This document shows positions 18,141 through 30,036 of a stretch of 64,000 nucleotides of DNA, one piece after another. The notes under the pieces are model-generated. The model did not search any database and was not told where the DNA came from. It worked only from the letters and a program-made list of their open reading frames with translations. The DNA comes from Monosiga brevicollis MX1 (Eukaryota; Opisthokonta; Choanoflagellata; Craspedida; Salpingoecidae), in the NCBI RefSeq assembly GCF_000002865.3, contig NW_001865070.1:70012-134011 (forward strand). Direction: 5' to 3'. How positions within the stretch are numbered: the stretch's first letter is position 1; the number at the start of each line of letters is the position of its first letter. The position numbers and the translations under genes were made by a program.

Positions 18141-21100
18141 ATGGGTAAAGGCAACCAGCAAGCTGCCTCTCTGGCTCACTTCAAGGTTTGCCGTGGCACG
18201 CATGCGCCGCTGCTGCCCCAGCCACATCAACGGGCGCCGCTGTCACACGTACTTGCAGGCTCACCATTGCCCACTCGTCTTCGTGGTCTCAGGCCTCGAG
18301 TAGTGCCCGAGCTGCCGAACGCCAAGGCGGTCAACTGCGCACCTTTAGCGCGTTTTCAAACACAGCAGGAACGCCTGGCGCCACGGCCGGCCGTGGCTAC
18401 CTGGTCCCAGGCGAAGACGACAAGCTTATGCCCGACCTCAAGCAAGCCCTCTCCAAGCTCAAGAAGCGCGATGCCGTTACGCGCGTCAAGGTGGATGCCT
18501 CTCACCGCCTTCGTCCTGCATTCGTCCACGGTGCCCCGGCCCATGCCCAGCGTGCCCTGACTCTTTTGCTCGCCTTCACCCAGACTCTTGAAGAAGTCCT
18601 TGCCATTCTCAACGGCACAGAGGATGACCAAATTCTGGCCACCCTCGAGCACTGGCCGCGCCTCTACAACCGCCTTTCTCAAGTGAGCCACACCCTTGAT
18701 AAGCAGGCTCGGAGGCAGTCCTTGCTTTGCATCACATTTCCCATCAAGTTCCAACTCACCTTTGACCCCACCCCTCCAATGCGCCTCTGCAACTCTGTCA
18801 GGATGCAGACCGTCGTGCGCGTGATTTCACGGCGCGTGTGTGGGCCGTTTTGGCAACACGGGCTGGCAAACGCATTGCTCCCTTCTTAAAGGCCATCCTT
18901 CCGTACGTCTCTAGAATTTCTTTGAACGCGTGGCCCCGCTCCCAAAACCCAGTTGCAGCATAGCTGACCATGCCCGGGCCATCGATGCAGCGCATGGCTG
19001 CTGGCACAGCACGACCCGTCCCGCGAGGTTGCCAAGCAAACCCGTGATACCTTTACGACACTCTTTGCCACCAGCGACAAGCAACACAAAACCATCTCCT
19101 TTGCTCAAGAGGAGATTGTTGCCGTACGCTACCCGACCCTTCTGCAAGCGCTGCTGTTCGCGCTGATCACCTCTATTCCACAGCAAAGCTTCTCAGCAAG
19201 GACCACACCTCAATCTGCTTATCTTGTCTGCTCGCCGTAGGCATATCGCTTCAACTTGCTAGAGCTGTCCTTGGAGGATCTTCGCAATCAGAACACGGGC
19301 GATGATGAGCAAGAACTGCGCGACAAGCACAGTCGCATCTTGACCAACACGCTTTTGGCCCTCGGCGATGTCCTGCGCCTTGACCATGAAGTACGGACAA
19401 GCAGACTCGGGAGGCTTCGCACCGCCGCGGCCCTCACCCGTGTTTGCTCGTGTGCCCACACCTGCACTAGGCTCTCGCCGTCGCCTATCCAGCCCTTCAG
19501 GAGCTCTTTGCCGATAGCCGTCTCTGGAAGCTGCACAAGCTTGACAATCCCGACATCTTGGTGCGTACCCTCTCTCCCAACCCCTGCCCGCGATGTTTTT
19601 GCCTGCTTCTTGAGGCTGGCAAGGACCCTGTCTCCTGTCTTTGCCATCTCATCTTCATTTATACACATAGGCGTCGCTCTACGCTCTCGTGGGCACGGCA
19701 GTCCGTTTTCACCCTGACCTTTTGGATCATGATCTCAAGCGCGTTGCATCTTTGCTGTGCAAGTATGTACCATCGACCTTGGGCTCTCATGGCAGCCGCA
19801 CACCCCAGGTATCTTGTTTGGCGCTTTCTCACCCCCTGTTGCTGACCACTTGCCCATACCAAACTGCAGAGGTCTGGAGGTCGCCCACTGGCGAGCACAA
19901 CAAGCAGCTTGGCTCAATCTTTTTCGTCTGGTCCAGCTTCGAGCGGTTTGTTGTCGCTTTGCTCGGCCACGCACGACTCTTGCCAGCCGGCATGCCCAAT
20001 ACCTTGGCATCGTCTTCCCGATGCCTGGTGCCCCTCCACTCATCTGGCTTCCCTCGGGCTTGACATCTAGGATGTGTGGTCGGTTCTGAGCCCGCAAAAG
20101 ACCCTCTTGCCCCGCGTCTGGCAGCTCAGCGCCCAGCTGGGCGGCGCCATTGCCGAAACATTTTTCAACGGTCTTGTACCGCTCTTGGCCTGCATTCCTT
20201 CAGATGTAGGTCGACTTCTCTTCTTTTCGTCACCCGGCTCGCCTGTCAGTAACCCACACGCACCACCTCATGTCGCCTCGAATCGCCTTGGCGCAGCTTG
20301 TCGAGGGTGTGCAGCTCTTTGAAGCGTGCACAGAAGCTCTGCTGGCCGGCCTGGTTGGTAAAGCCTCCCGTGCCACCTGCCCTGGCAGCATTTACCTCGG
20401 CGCTTGGCAGGCTCTCTTGCTTCACTTTGGCCCTACGTACGTCACAACTTGGCTGTTGGCGGAAAAAAAGGCAATCAACTCGCGCTACGCACATTGTAAA
20501 ACCGCTCACCCGCTATCTGCTACTTGTTGTCACTCTGCCAGACACCAGGAGTTGGCGCAAAATGCCCTGGTTCAGCTCGTCCAAACTTTATGTTTCAACC
20601 CATCAGCCGATGTGCGTCAAGGCCTGCCGCCTGCAGCGTCACTTGTCGACTTTCCCCCACGTTGCCGCCCATGCCTTGTACTCATACCACCAAACCGATT
20701 AATCACACATAAAAATGCTCTAGTGGGTGCGAGCTGAACAGCTGATCCAGTTTTGTAGCACCATTGCCAGCACAAATGAGCTGGCCAGCCTGGGTCTTCT
20801 GCGTGATGCCCTTGACGCCCTGGCCCGTCGCCAAGTCGCTTGGATTACCGAAGTGGCCGCCTCCCCTGCATCCGCAGCAAGCACGCCCCATGTTGATGAC
20901 GATGTTGCAGACGGCAACGAGAGCCCACCTCTTTCACCCTCCACGGTGACAGCACCAGCGGATGCGGCCCCAGCACGCGTATCTTTTGCGCCAGATGCCA
21001 CCGCAATGTTGCCAGCTGGTGAGGTGCCCTCGGCGGAGGTCCAATCTAAGCCAGAAGCGCCTGAAGTGCGATTGCGTGCACAGCGTGCCTTGGCCGTGCT

Positions 21101-24100
21101 GTCCGCCCTGCTGGAGGCTGACCCAGAGCTGCGTGGACACGTGTCTGGCAACCTGGTCCTACCGGGCCTATCAGTTTGGTCGGAGGCTGGAGACTTGCCC
21201 GTGTCCTTGGCACATTTTATTTTAAAAGCTGCGCAAGGCTGCACGCTGACGACAGAACAAGCTGCCGATGTGCTGGCACGTGTAGATGCTTTGACCAGTG
21301 TTGTGGCGGCTGCGTCGCGCGCTGACCTGTTCGGCCTTGCCTGTCGCAGTTTGATGGCTGCCGATGCCCATGCGCAAGAGCAATGGTCTGCCCGCTTAGT
21401 AGCACGTGCCGGCGAGCTTGATCAGCGCAGCGTCTTGCTTGAAGCGTTGGTGTGTGTCGCTCCACGCGAGGGGGCCAACTGGAGCACTGCGCTCATTGAA
21501 CAACTCGCGCGCGAGGTTCATGCGCTCGAAGATGCCACCACTTCTCCGACTGCTCAAGTGCAGGATCTTGCGACTGCTGCCGGTCACCTCTGGTGCCTCA
21601 GCGTGACTGCTACCACCTCGGATGCCTTGCGCCCCGTGTTGCTCGATATTCGCCCCACCTGCCACGATCTGCTGGCTGTCGAGGCCTCTGAAAACTCAGC
21701 GGCCAGAACCTTTGCACTCGCTGTGCACGATGGCTTGTCGCCGACCTCGGCCTTTGCCACAGAGCAGCTCAGCGAGGTTAGTTGGCTCTTGACACGGTGT
21801 GTCGAGGTTCTGGCCCATCGCAGCGCGCAGCCGCTGTGCGTTCAAGCCGATGCTCTGCCGTCGGACCTTCCTGCACGCCTCAATGCCGTGTTGCAGCGCG
21901 TGCTCACTGTCTTGTACCATGATGTCGGCCCGAGCTCGGCGATTGTGCTTGAGTTGCTGGAGTCTGTCTTGAATGGTCCCGTGTGGCAAAAGGGCTCTGC
22001 GCTCGACCACGCCTTGGGGGCTGCCATGACCGGTCTTCCCTTGCCAGTCCGGACGGCTGTGCTGGGCCGGCTCGCAACACAAGCTGAGCTGCGCATGAGC
22101 ACCGGGGGCCCACCGTCACTGAAGGACTTGGCCACGGGTCTCGTGACGTTTGGCGACGTTGATTTGGCACGCATCGAAGAGGCCGTCAGCCAACGCATGG
22201 CCCTAGCTCCTGCTCGTCGACTCTTAGACTTGCTCGTCACGGAGTCTGGGTGGGATGCGTTTTCGGCTGATCAATCCGTCAGCGCCGAACAATTGGCAGG
22301 GCTGACCTCCTTGTGGGCCTTGGAACGCTCTGACGCCACTGAAGTCGGTGCGCGAGCTCTCGATGATGATTTCATTTCACCCGTCTTGAGCAACTCTACT
22401 GCTCCCTTGCCTGCGATTGAGTTGTTGCAGGCAGCTCTCTGCCTGAAAGAAGAAAATGGCCGCGTCGCCTATCTGCAGGCAATATTGTCCCGAGTGGAGG
22501 GCCTACTTGGCTTGGATGCCACAGTGCTGGCAGCGCAAGCACTTGCAAAATGGCCTGCTACCGGCGCTGTGTGGACCGCTGCGCTAGACATGAAGTTGAC
22601 AAGCGCGCGCGGGGCTCAGGCTATTCAGCTTTTGGCCGCTTACCTACCCGGGCCCACAGGCAGTGCACAAACCGCTCCACTCCTTGCTTCCCTGACCACT
22701 CGGGTGGAGGGCGTGGCCCATGAAGGCCTTTCTCTCCTCGATGATCCTAGCCCGTTGCTGTCACCGATTCTGGCGTGCAGCGTAGTGGCGGCCAACTTGG
22801 CACGATCGCGCTACCAGGTGGATATGGCAGCCGCAGCGGCGCTTGCCGACGAGGCCCAGCAAGCTCTCTCCGAAGGTACTCATCAACTTGCTCGTCAAAG
22901 GAATGTTTATCCTGCTCTTCAGTGTGTGTCTCCAACACTCAATGCTTCACCGCTTTTTTTTTCCCTTTGTGTTTGGCTTTTGTCCGCACCATTTTGATAA
23001 CACAGCGGCTCGGGCTGCGCTACAGCGCCAGCAAGCCACCCGAATCCAACTGCCCGAGGGTAGCACGAAAGTCATCCAGGCATTACGCCAATGCCTGGAG
23101 GTCATCCAAAGGTTGGCGCACCACGAATCGAGCATGTCAACATTGGCCCCATGTTGCCTCCCTGCGCCCATGGGTGGGGCGCCTGGCATCGCCCCGCTGA
23201 CCGCTTTGCTATTGGGTGTAGCTGGCAGGACGCTGAAGAAGAGCTGCTCGAGTTTCGTGAAGATGATGAAGATGAATTGCCGCGACCACAACGTCTCGTC
23301 AAAATGGCCGTGGCATCGGTGGTCGTCGAGGCAAGTTGTGCTTGTCCTCGCCTATCGGCCAGCCACGCCGTTGCCCCGTAATCCTGACTGGGCTTCCGGC
23401 GCTCTGTGTTTGTGGGGTGCCCACAGGTCTTCTCCGCCCTCGTAGCATGGGCAAGTGCTCAACTGACCGCAGATGAATGGGACTACATCCTCTGCACATC
23501 ATTAGCCTTGTTGCCACTGCCTGGTACCTGTGAACGCAGTCAAATGTTATTGGCACAACTGAGCCGGCTGTGGATTCAGCTGCACCGGCGCTTCGCTCGC
23601 GTCGAGGTACAGAATGGAGTTGACTCTCCCTGCAGTTGGACTTTGGCGATGAAACATGGTATCTCTCACTCGTGTCATGTGGCGCTCTTGTTGTCAAAGG
23701 GGATGAAGGCGGCACCACCAGCTCTGGCGGATGCCGCCCGGGAGTGGCAGAGCTTTTTCCTTCCCAACAGCAGTGAGATCTGCTATGCGCACCTGGAACG
23801 CTCGGCCGCAGCAGCCTTGGCTGGAAACACTGGGACTGTGGCCTCGGCGCTGCATGCTGTCATCGGCGAACTGGGCCAGCTGTGTCTGGATGATGAAGAC
23901 AAAGTATGGGCTCGCGGGCGTGCTAGGACTGCGTTGGAGTCCTCAAGAAGTGAGGCCCTCCCTCACGAGGTTTTGTTCTGTATTGATTCTGAACGTCGTC
24001 CCGACCCGTCATAGGCACGCATGCCAGTTGAACGGGCTCTACGTCTCCTTTTCACCCAGAATGCAGAGCTGCAAGGTGCTGCGTACATTTTGTTGTTGCG

Positions 24101-25520
24101 GGCGTGTACAACTCAGGCAAGCGGTTGGGGCGTGAGTGATGCGGATGACGAACTCGAGGAAGAGCTAGAGACCACGAGCGAGGGCGTGGTTGTCGTTCGG
24201 GCGACGCAACGGGAACGACCTGCCGACATTATGCTCAAGTTCCTCGAGCCCTTTATCCTTGCCTTGGGTGGCGACGAACGGCGTTGCGAGGTGGGTGGCC
24301 ATTGAACGGTTCCAGGCAGAGCTGAGCCAACAATGAGTGCCTCGGCATACCTTGTCTGCATCTTGCTGGCTATGTCGCGGTGTGAGCGGCACGTCTCCTC
24401 ACTCGAATCCTGTTCGTCGCGATTCCCCTATGGTAATGCAAATGCAGGCCGAGGAGCACGCGGTCGATTTGTTGTGGCAGCGCGGCCATTTGTTGTTGTG
24501 GAATCTCCTTACCGTGGTGTTTGAGCGCGTGTCAGCTGAGCTGCGACCTGCGCTTGCCAACCCCTTGTTGTATGAGGGAACCTTCTGCCCATCCTTGACA
24601 TACTACTTTGATCATTTCCTGGAGAACCAGCGCGCTCTGCCCACGGATATTGGAGAAATGTTGGAACGTCCGCAGGCCCAGCGTCTCGGTGACTTGGCGC
24701 CCAGCCCAGCGGGCTTGGTGCGGCTCGCGGCGCTTGTTTATGGGCACTTTTTCCTGCGCATGCCAGCCATGGTGCGTTGGTGGTGGGACCATGCCTGCCC
24801 TCGCCGCTTGCGACAGGCTGTTTCCAGTTTTACCTCGACGATTGTAAGCCCGGTGGTATGCCGGGGCGAGCTGAATGCAGCAGATGCCCGGACGGTGGGC
24901 TCGGATGACGAGGATGAGAGCCGTGTGACGGTGCAGAGTCGCTTCGCGGTTCGGGAAGTCAGCGCCGTGTACCGCAAGGACACGCTCACGCTGGAGCTGG
25001 TGATCAAGCTGCCTGAGGACTATCCCTTGTCCAAAGCCGAGGTGGGTCGTGAAAGAGCGACAGGATGGCAAATGGACAATCGCCTGTACCCTTCTAATCC
25101 TGGCTTCTGGGTTGTTTATGTAGATCTCACCGGGGCAGCGTGTGGGCATTTCTGGGGACAAATGGCGCAAGTGGGTTCTGTCACTCTCCCTCTTCATCAA
25201 CAACCAGAACGGCAGCATCGTGGATGCGGTGCGATTGTGGAAGCGAAACGTGGACAAGACTTTTGAAGGCGTGGAGGAGTGCAGCATCTGCTACGCTGTG
25301 GTTCATGATTCCAACTATCAATTGCCAAAGACGGTACGTTCACCGTGTCCATTTGAGTCCCGGCACCGTGCGTTGAGGATATTATTAAGTTGCTGACTGG
25401 TATTCTCGCGGGAAATAGCGTTGTCGAACGTGCAAGCATCTCTTCCACTCGGACTGCCTCTTCAAATGGTTCAACAGTTCCGGGCAAAATAGTTGCCCCA
25501 TGTGCCGCTCGCCATTTTAG
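18141..25520 (+). CDS. LTN1: Listerin, E3 ubiquitin-protein ligase of ribosome quality control (21 exons)
   Basis: RING-type E3 that ubiquitinates nascent chains stuck on 60S subunits. Exons: 18141-18185, 18293-18490, 18584-18682, 18802-18902, 18991-19123, 19241-19390, 19471-19560, 19671-19762, 19870-19945, 20071-20205, 20297-20436, 20542-20611, 20724-22875, 23006-23111, 23222-23330, 23427-23606, 23700-23903, 24015-24290, 24448-25041, 25124-25333, 25419-25520. They total 5262 nt and 1753 aa (human 1766). The N terminus ([17 protein letters not shown]) and long HEAT-like middle match listerin. The C terminus is diagnostic: [14 protein letters not shown] (RWD), [38 protein letters not shown] and the RING end [28 protein letters not shown]. 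Intron 15 appears to be GC-AG. The intron at 23607-23699 could also be read through in frame. Confidence 0.93.
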
Positions 25521-25757
25521 TGTTGGAGATTCAGCCGGTCGCCACCCATTGTTGAATGTGGAAGCAAGTTGCAAAAGGGCACATAAATTGAATCATCAGG
25601 TGAAAAATTGAGAGCAAAAAAACAAGCCAGAAGAAAAAACCAAAAAAAGGCAACAACAAAAGCAAGAAATCGTGTGCGGCCCAGAGGAGTCAACAGACAG
25701 ACAAACAGGCAGGGAACGAAAAAGGCAGTGTCGACATGTTAAGCGCGCATCAAAGTA

Positions 25758-27086
25758 CTAAACTTCGTACTCGTTGCCGGCCAGCGACTCGACGACCGGA
25801 GCTACGCTGTTGGCATCCGAGCCCCAATCGTAATACTGCGTCGTGTGCACTGAAGTCGTCGCCCACGTATCACGGCTGACGGTGTCGTCGAGGTCCGTGT
25901 CTGCAGATTGTACATAAATGGGATGACGACGGCGACCAGCTGTGGAAGTCTTGGAGGCGGGCTCGGCCAGACGAGTTGTAGCAGGGCCTGCAAGAATGGT
26001 ACGGTGGGAGGAGCCAACGGAGAGGGTGTCGAGGCTGATGGATTCCACGGCACTACCGGCCTCTGACCAGGCGGGCAAGGGCTGAGAGCCATAGGATGTT
26101 TCGGTGGCATCATCCAGGCCGTGGGGGTTGATGGCATAGTGGTCGTTCTTACGCATGCGCACCATGGCGGCCACAACGACGATTACAATGCCGAGCACAA
26201 CAATGGGCACGATAATGCCCGCAAGACCAAGGGCGGAGAGGGCAGAGGCGTTGCTGCTGCCAGTGTTGTCGCTGGTGCTATCGGCCGAGTTGTCGGCGGC
26301 CTGCTCATCGATTGAAGCCCCCTGATTGGTGTTGTCCGAAGCCATGCGGGTTCGGAAGGTGTACTGGGTGTACTTGGTTTTGTACTTGGGCGAGACTAGA
26401 AGAGAGGCCGCGCCGCCGTGATTCTCGGCAGCTGGAGAGACGCCAACCCGTGCAGTACGAGTCAGATCGGCCGAGACCATGTCAGTCAGGATAAACGTCA
26501 GGGTTTCTCCGGCATCCACGGAGACAGGGGTCTGTAGTTCAAAGCTATGCCAGGCGACGCAGTCGTTGTTGGCGCACTCAGCCGTGGCATCGGTCGACTC
26601 GCAAATGGATGCGACAGATTGGGTGGAAACAGCCTTCGTGGCGTCGAGGGCATCAGCCATGCTTGCAGGAATGCCTCGTCGGACCATGAGCGTGCCGGAC
26701 ATGGTTTCGCAGGGAAAGCGAGATCCCATGAGAATCTCGACATGGGACACCTGCGAGGCCCATCCCGCGCGCCAGCTCTACAGAAATTGGCACGAAAGTA
26801 AAGTGGCAAGATAACAGGCGTGAGTGCCAAGTCTAGTCGAGCAAGGTGAGACACCAAGCACTAAAAACTTGGGTGGTGCGCCTCGGATTGGAGCGAGCGA
26901 CACGAAGCGCGCGAACGAGCAAAGTCGACAAGCAAAACATCATGAAACAAACAAACAAACCTGCCAGATGTTGCCCTGAAGCATGTTGCGGAAGCTATTG
27001 CTCTCATCGGTGTGTTGATCGAGGTACTGCGCGCGGCTGGTCACAATCAGCGCGGCCGCAGCCACCAAAACGCAAAAGCGCCACAT
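25758..27086 (-). CDS. Orphan type I membrane protein (2 exons)
   Basis: Exons 27086-26961 and 26777-25758 total 1146 nt and 381 aa. It starts with a clear signal peptide (MWRFCVLVAAAALIVTSRAQ). The ectodomain of about 200 residues holds four cysteines and ends in a Ser/Asn/Asp-rich stalk. One strong transmembrane helix follows (GLAGIIVPIVVLGIVIVVVA, about residues 220-242), then RMRKND as a stop-transfer signal and a Ser/Thr/Asp-rich cytoplasmic tail of about 130 residues with several tyrosines, including TQYYDWG and a final NEYEV. The tail tyrosines suggest possible phospho-Tyr or C-terminal PDZ-ligand signalling (inference; the last residues E-Y-E-V fit a PDZ-type end). I do not recognise the ectodomain family. 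Its 3' end converges on LTN1, 237 bp apart. Confidence 0.8.
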
Positions 27087-27530
27087 CACGGCGATGGACT
27101 GAAACGGCAGCGGTCAAGAAACGAGCAAAAAGACGTGCACAGCAAACTCGCTTTGAGGCGGTGTTCCGTTCGTCGCGCGGAGGGAGACGCGGTGTACACG
27201 TCGACCCGAGGGAAATGCCCTGAAAGATCGCTAGGAAAGTGTATGAGCGATCCAAACAATGGCTGGCCCCAGCCGTTGAAGCGGCGATCAGTGGTGCTTG
27301 ACGTGGGAGCGGGGCCCTTGTTCTCCTTTCCCGCACCTCGTGCTATTGCTCTGGGTGGGGTCCATTTCATTATTACGTACGGTTTCATCTTGTGAAGCAA
27401 GCGAAAAACCGTTGACCCCGTGGCGGTGGTGGTGGGAACCCACGCGTCGGTTGTGCATACGTGCATGCAAGCGCTGGGAACCGGCTATGCATACACGCAC
27501 TCTCCCGTTCTTCTTCTCTCTATTATTACA
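27087..27530. other. Upstream region of the orphan membrane gene, left flank of transposon
   Basis: 444 bp with no recognised gene. It should include the promoter of the minus-strand membrane protein gene. The transposon begins at its right end. Confidence 0.5.
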
Positions 27531-27572
27531 ATGTGTGTGAGGCGCAGTCAAAATTCCTAGTAACTTGTTTTT
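27531..27572 (+). repeat. Left terminal inverted repeat of transposon
   Basis: 42 bp that pair with the reverse complement of 29851-29892 with two mismatches. The similarity breaks down after the TTGTTTTT that ends the match. Confidence 0.9.
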
Positions 27573-27756
27573 CTGACGAATGGAGTTAGCAGCACGACCA
27601 TGAGCGTTGGTGAGGTGCGCGCAGCCTCCAAAAACACCGAAATCGATAGGGTACTCCTGTGACGCGCCACGACGCTGCCACCACGACTGCCAAAAAGTCT
27701 GACATTTTCATTTCGTTCGCGTTCTCGAGTTACAGCTTAATCTTTGATGAGGCGAC

Positions 27757-29710
27757 ATGTTCGCGGAGATTGAGGCGGAGCTTGCTGCTATTCCGGAAGA
27801 TGACCCAGACAGCGGAGTGGGCATACACCAGGATGAGCTGGTGGGTGAAGACTCTCAAGTATGTGAAGGGGCCCGACACGCTGAGCTCAGTGTTGAAGAA
27901 CTGCGCTCGCGGACGCTCGCCTGGGCGACAAAGCCCGGCTGCTTGTGCTCGTGCGGGGACAGGGAGCGACCCTGCTTCAATGTTGACGACCCTGTGGATG
28001 TGAAATGGGCAATGGGTTTTCGGCGCTTATCCGAGCAAGACCGAACAGCAGCGGTCCGTGCAATGCTGTGGGCCCTTTCATCTCCGTCGGGGATCAATAA
28101 TGACCTCAGTCGCCGTTCTGGTCCCGCCAAGAAGCGCAAGGGTGACCTACCAGTCGCCGACACATCCCAATCAGATCGAGCTGGGCGCACCACTACAGTC
28201 TACGCTATACGTGGGCGGCGAGTGTGCCTTGGTGGCTTTACTGCGTTCACACAAGTGAGTGCTTCCTTGATCAACGACCATCGAGGCCAGCTGTCCAAGC
28301 TCGATAGTTTTGAGGCTCATGAGTCGGCAACAGGCAGGGCCAGGGCATCAACGACTACATACCCAAATCGCACTGGCGTTTCTGGCACGCTACGCTGAAG
28401 AACACGCAGCCTACTGTCCATCGGGTGCCGGCCGTGAACGCGATCAACCAATACAGATTCTGCCAACTAGCACAACGAAACTCCAAGTCTATCAAGCCTA
28501 TGAAGCCAAATACTCGGTTCTTGCCGCGACCTTGAGCGCCAAAATTCAGGCATCAACACCAGATGCCGTGCAGCCCTCTGACGCTCCCCTCTCCCGTGCT
28601 GCCTTTCTTCGAGTTTGGCAAGCACACCTCCCAACACTTCGAATTCGCAAGTCTGGCTCTGATTTTTGCGATGAGTGTGGGCGCCTCAAGGCCCTCCTCA
28701 GTCAATCTCCAAGCATTGCGGAGACCCTTGCCGCTCATAGAGCGAGAGCACTTGTGGAGCGCACTATCTACCAGCAGACCCGTAGGCAAGCTGAGGCATC
28801 AGGAGCTCCGATTCTGCACCTCACCTTCGACTTTGCTGAGAAAGTTTTGCTGCCACGAGTTCTCGATCAGCCAGGCAAGATGTACTTTGCGTCTGGACTC
28901 AAGGTTGACCTGTTTGGCGTGGCCATCAGCAACACGAAGCAGCAGTTTAACTACGTGCTTGTTGAAGGCCACTGGCCGATGGGAAAAGATGCCAATCGTG
29001 TCTGTTCCATGTTACACGATGCCCTTGCCGACCCACGCTTGGCTTCTCTACCACAAGCTCGATATCTTGAGCTGCATGCCGACAATTGTGCAGGTCAGAA
29101 CAAGAACCGCTTCGTGATGCAGTATCTCGCCTGGCGTATCATGGTTGGCTTGAGCGAGACCATCAATCTACATTTCATGGTTCTGGGGCACACCAAGAAT
29201 CACTGTGATGCCTATTTTGGTCTGATCAAACGCAAGTTGCGGAGACGAGACGTGTGGACCCCAAGAGACATGATGGATGTCGTCAGTGCCAGTTGCCCAG
29301 CTTCTATCTGCAAGCCGGGAAATCGAGTGGAATGGATCGACTGGAAAGCCATTCTTGGCCAATACTTTCTTGACAAGGGCATTCCAGACATCTCGCTCAT
29401 GTCGCACTTTGAGTTCAGCGCCAGCTGGCCCGGACAAGTTGCGATCCGGTGCACACCTGATTCAGCTGAACAGCGGATTCATCTATTGCGACCTGGTGTG
29501 ACAATGGATCAGGTGGCAGCTCGCGCAGTAGAAGACCTGGCGGGTATGAAGCTCGCGATTCCCTCGCTCAGCTCCCTGCGTGCCACCAGCAAGCTGAACA
29601 GGCATGAGTATCTCACCGCAGTCGTTTCACAGTTTCCTGGGCAACTGGGACAACAGACGCCAGACTTCTTTGGTAATGGCGATCCAGAGACAACGGCCCC
29701 TTCCAGCTAG
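27757..29710 (+). CDS. Putative transposase, DUF7869-like, of the inverted-repeat element
   Basis: Only large gene inside the element. Two overlapping frames carry it: 27757-28254 continuing to about 28330, and 28334-29710. A GT-AG intron at 28255-28333 (donor GTGAGT, acceptor AACAG) joins them in frame to give 624 aa. Without it, one frameshift lies between about 28310 and 28390. Seen: a Cys-rich N-terminal segment (CLCSCGDRERPC), VCLGGFTAFTQ, CDECGR, then three spaced blocks with acidic residues: LHLTFDFAEK, ELHADNCAGQNKNRF and GHTKNHCDAYFGLIKRKLRR. From memory, the last two resemble the uncharacterised DUF7869-type proteins of animals and protists. The Asp residues in these blocks could form an RNase H-fold catalytic triad (inference). 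Transposase role is inferred from position between inverted repeats. Confidence 0.72.
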
Positions 29711-29850
29711 ATCAAGCATAAAACAACCATATCTCGCCTTGGAGAGCAGGCACGACCCTCATTTTTTTTTCTCCAGATGCGCAAAACCCCAGTCGTTTGC
29801 AGGTGTTTTTGGCATTTTTGGGAGTAAAACCGCTGTTTCTCGAGTCTGAC

Positions 29851-29892
29851 AAAAACAAGTTAATAGGAATTTTGATTGCGCCTCACACACAT
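29851..29892 (-). repeat. Right terminal inverted repeat of transposon
   Basis: Reverse complement matches 27531-27572 at about 40 of 42 positions. It ends immediately before a CT-rich tract. Confidence 0.9.
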
Positions 29893-29897
29893 GATCT

Positions 29898-29987
29898 CTC
29901 TTTTCTCTCTCTCTCTCTTTTCTCTCTCTCTCTCTCTTTTCTCTCTCTCTCTCTTTTCTCTCTCTCTCTCTCTCTTCTCTTCTTCTC
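29898..29987. repeat. (CT)n polypyrimidine tract
   Basis: About 90 bp of TCTCTC runs broken by TTTT, directly right of the transposon end and about 50 bp before the start codon of the secreted-protein gene. It probably lies in that gene's promoter or 5' UTR. Confidence 0.85.
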
Positions 29988-30036
29988 TCCCATTATCACA
30001 TCGAATATCAAAACAACAGACACCTCCAACAGCAGG

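Larger units (their letters stand above)
27531..29892 (+). mobile_element. DNA transposon with terminal inverted repeats and one large gene
   Basis: A 2.36-kb unit bounded by inverted repeats: 27531-27572 and the reverse complement of 29851-29892 match at about 40 of 42 positions, beginning ATGTGTGTGAGGCGCA on both ends. A further shared CCAAAAACACC lies inside each end (27628-27638 and about 29802-29812). Between them is a single plus-strand gene (27757-29710). The bases AT abut both ends, so the target-site duplication may be AT or may be part of the repeat; no longer flanking duplication is seen (left flank TATTATTACA, right flank GATCTCTCTT). High end similarity and long open frames suggest a fairly young insertion. 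The superfamily is not assigned. It sits in the gap between a divergently transcribed gene pair. Confidence 0.85.

Noticed and set aside
20720-22240. Several long minus-strand frames opposite the large LTN1 exon
   Set aside because: Shadows of a 2152-bp coding exon with high GC; the plus frame joins conserved listerin exons on both sides.
23102-23302. Ser-rich minus-strand frame in LTN1
   Set aside because: Antisense of an acidic Glu/Asp stretch in a listerin exon.
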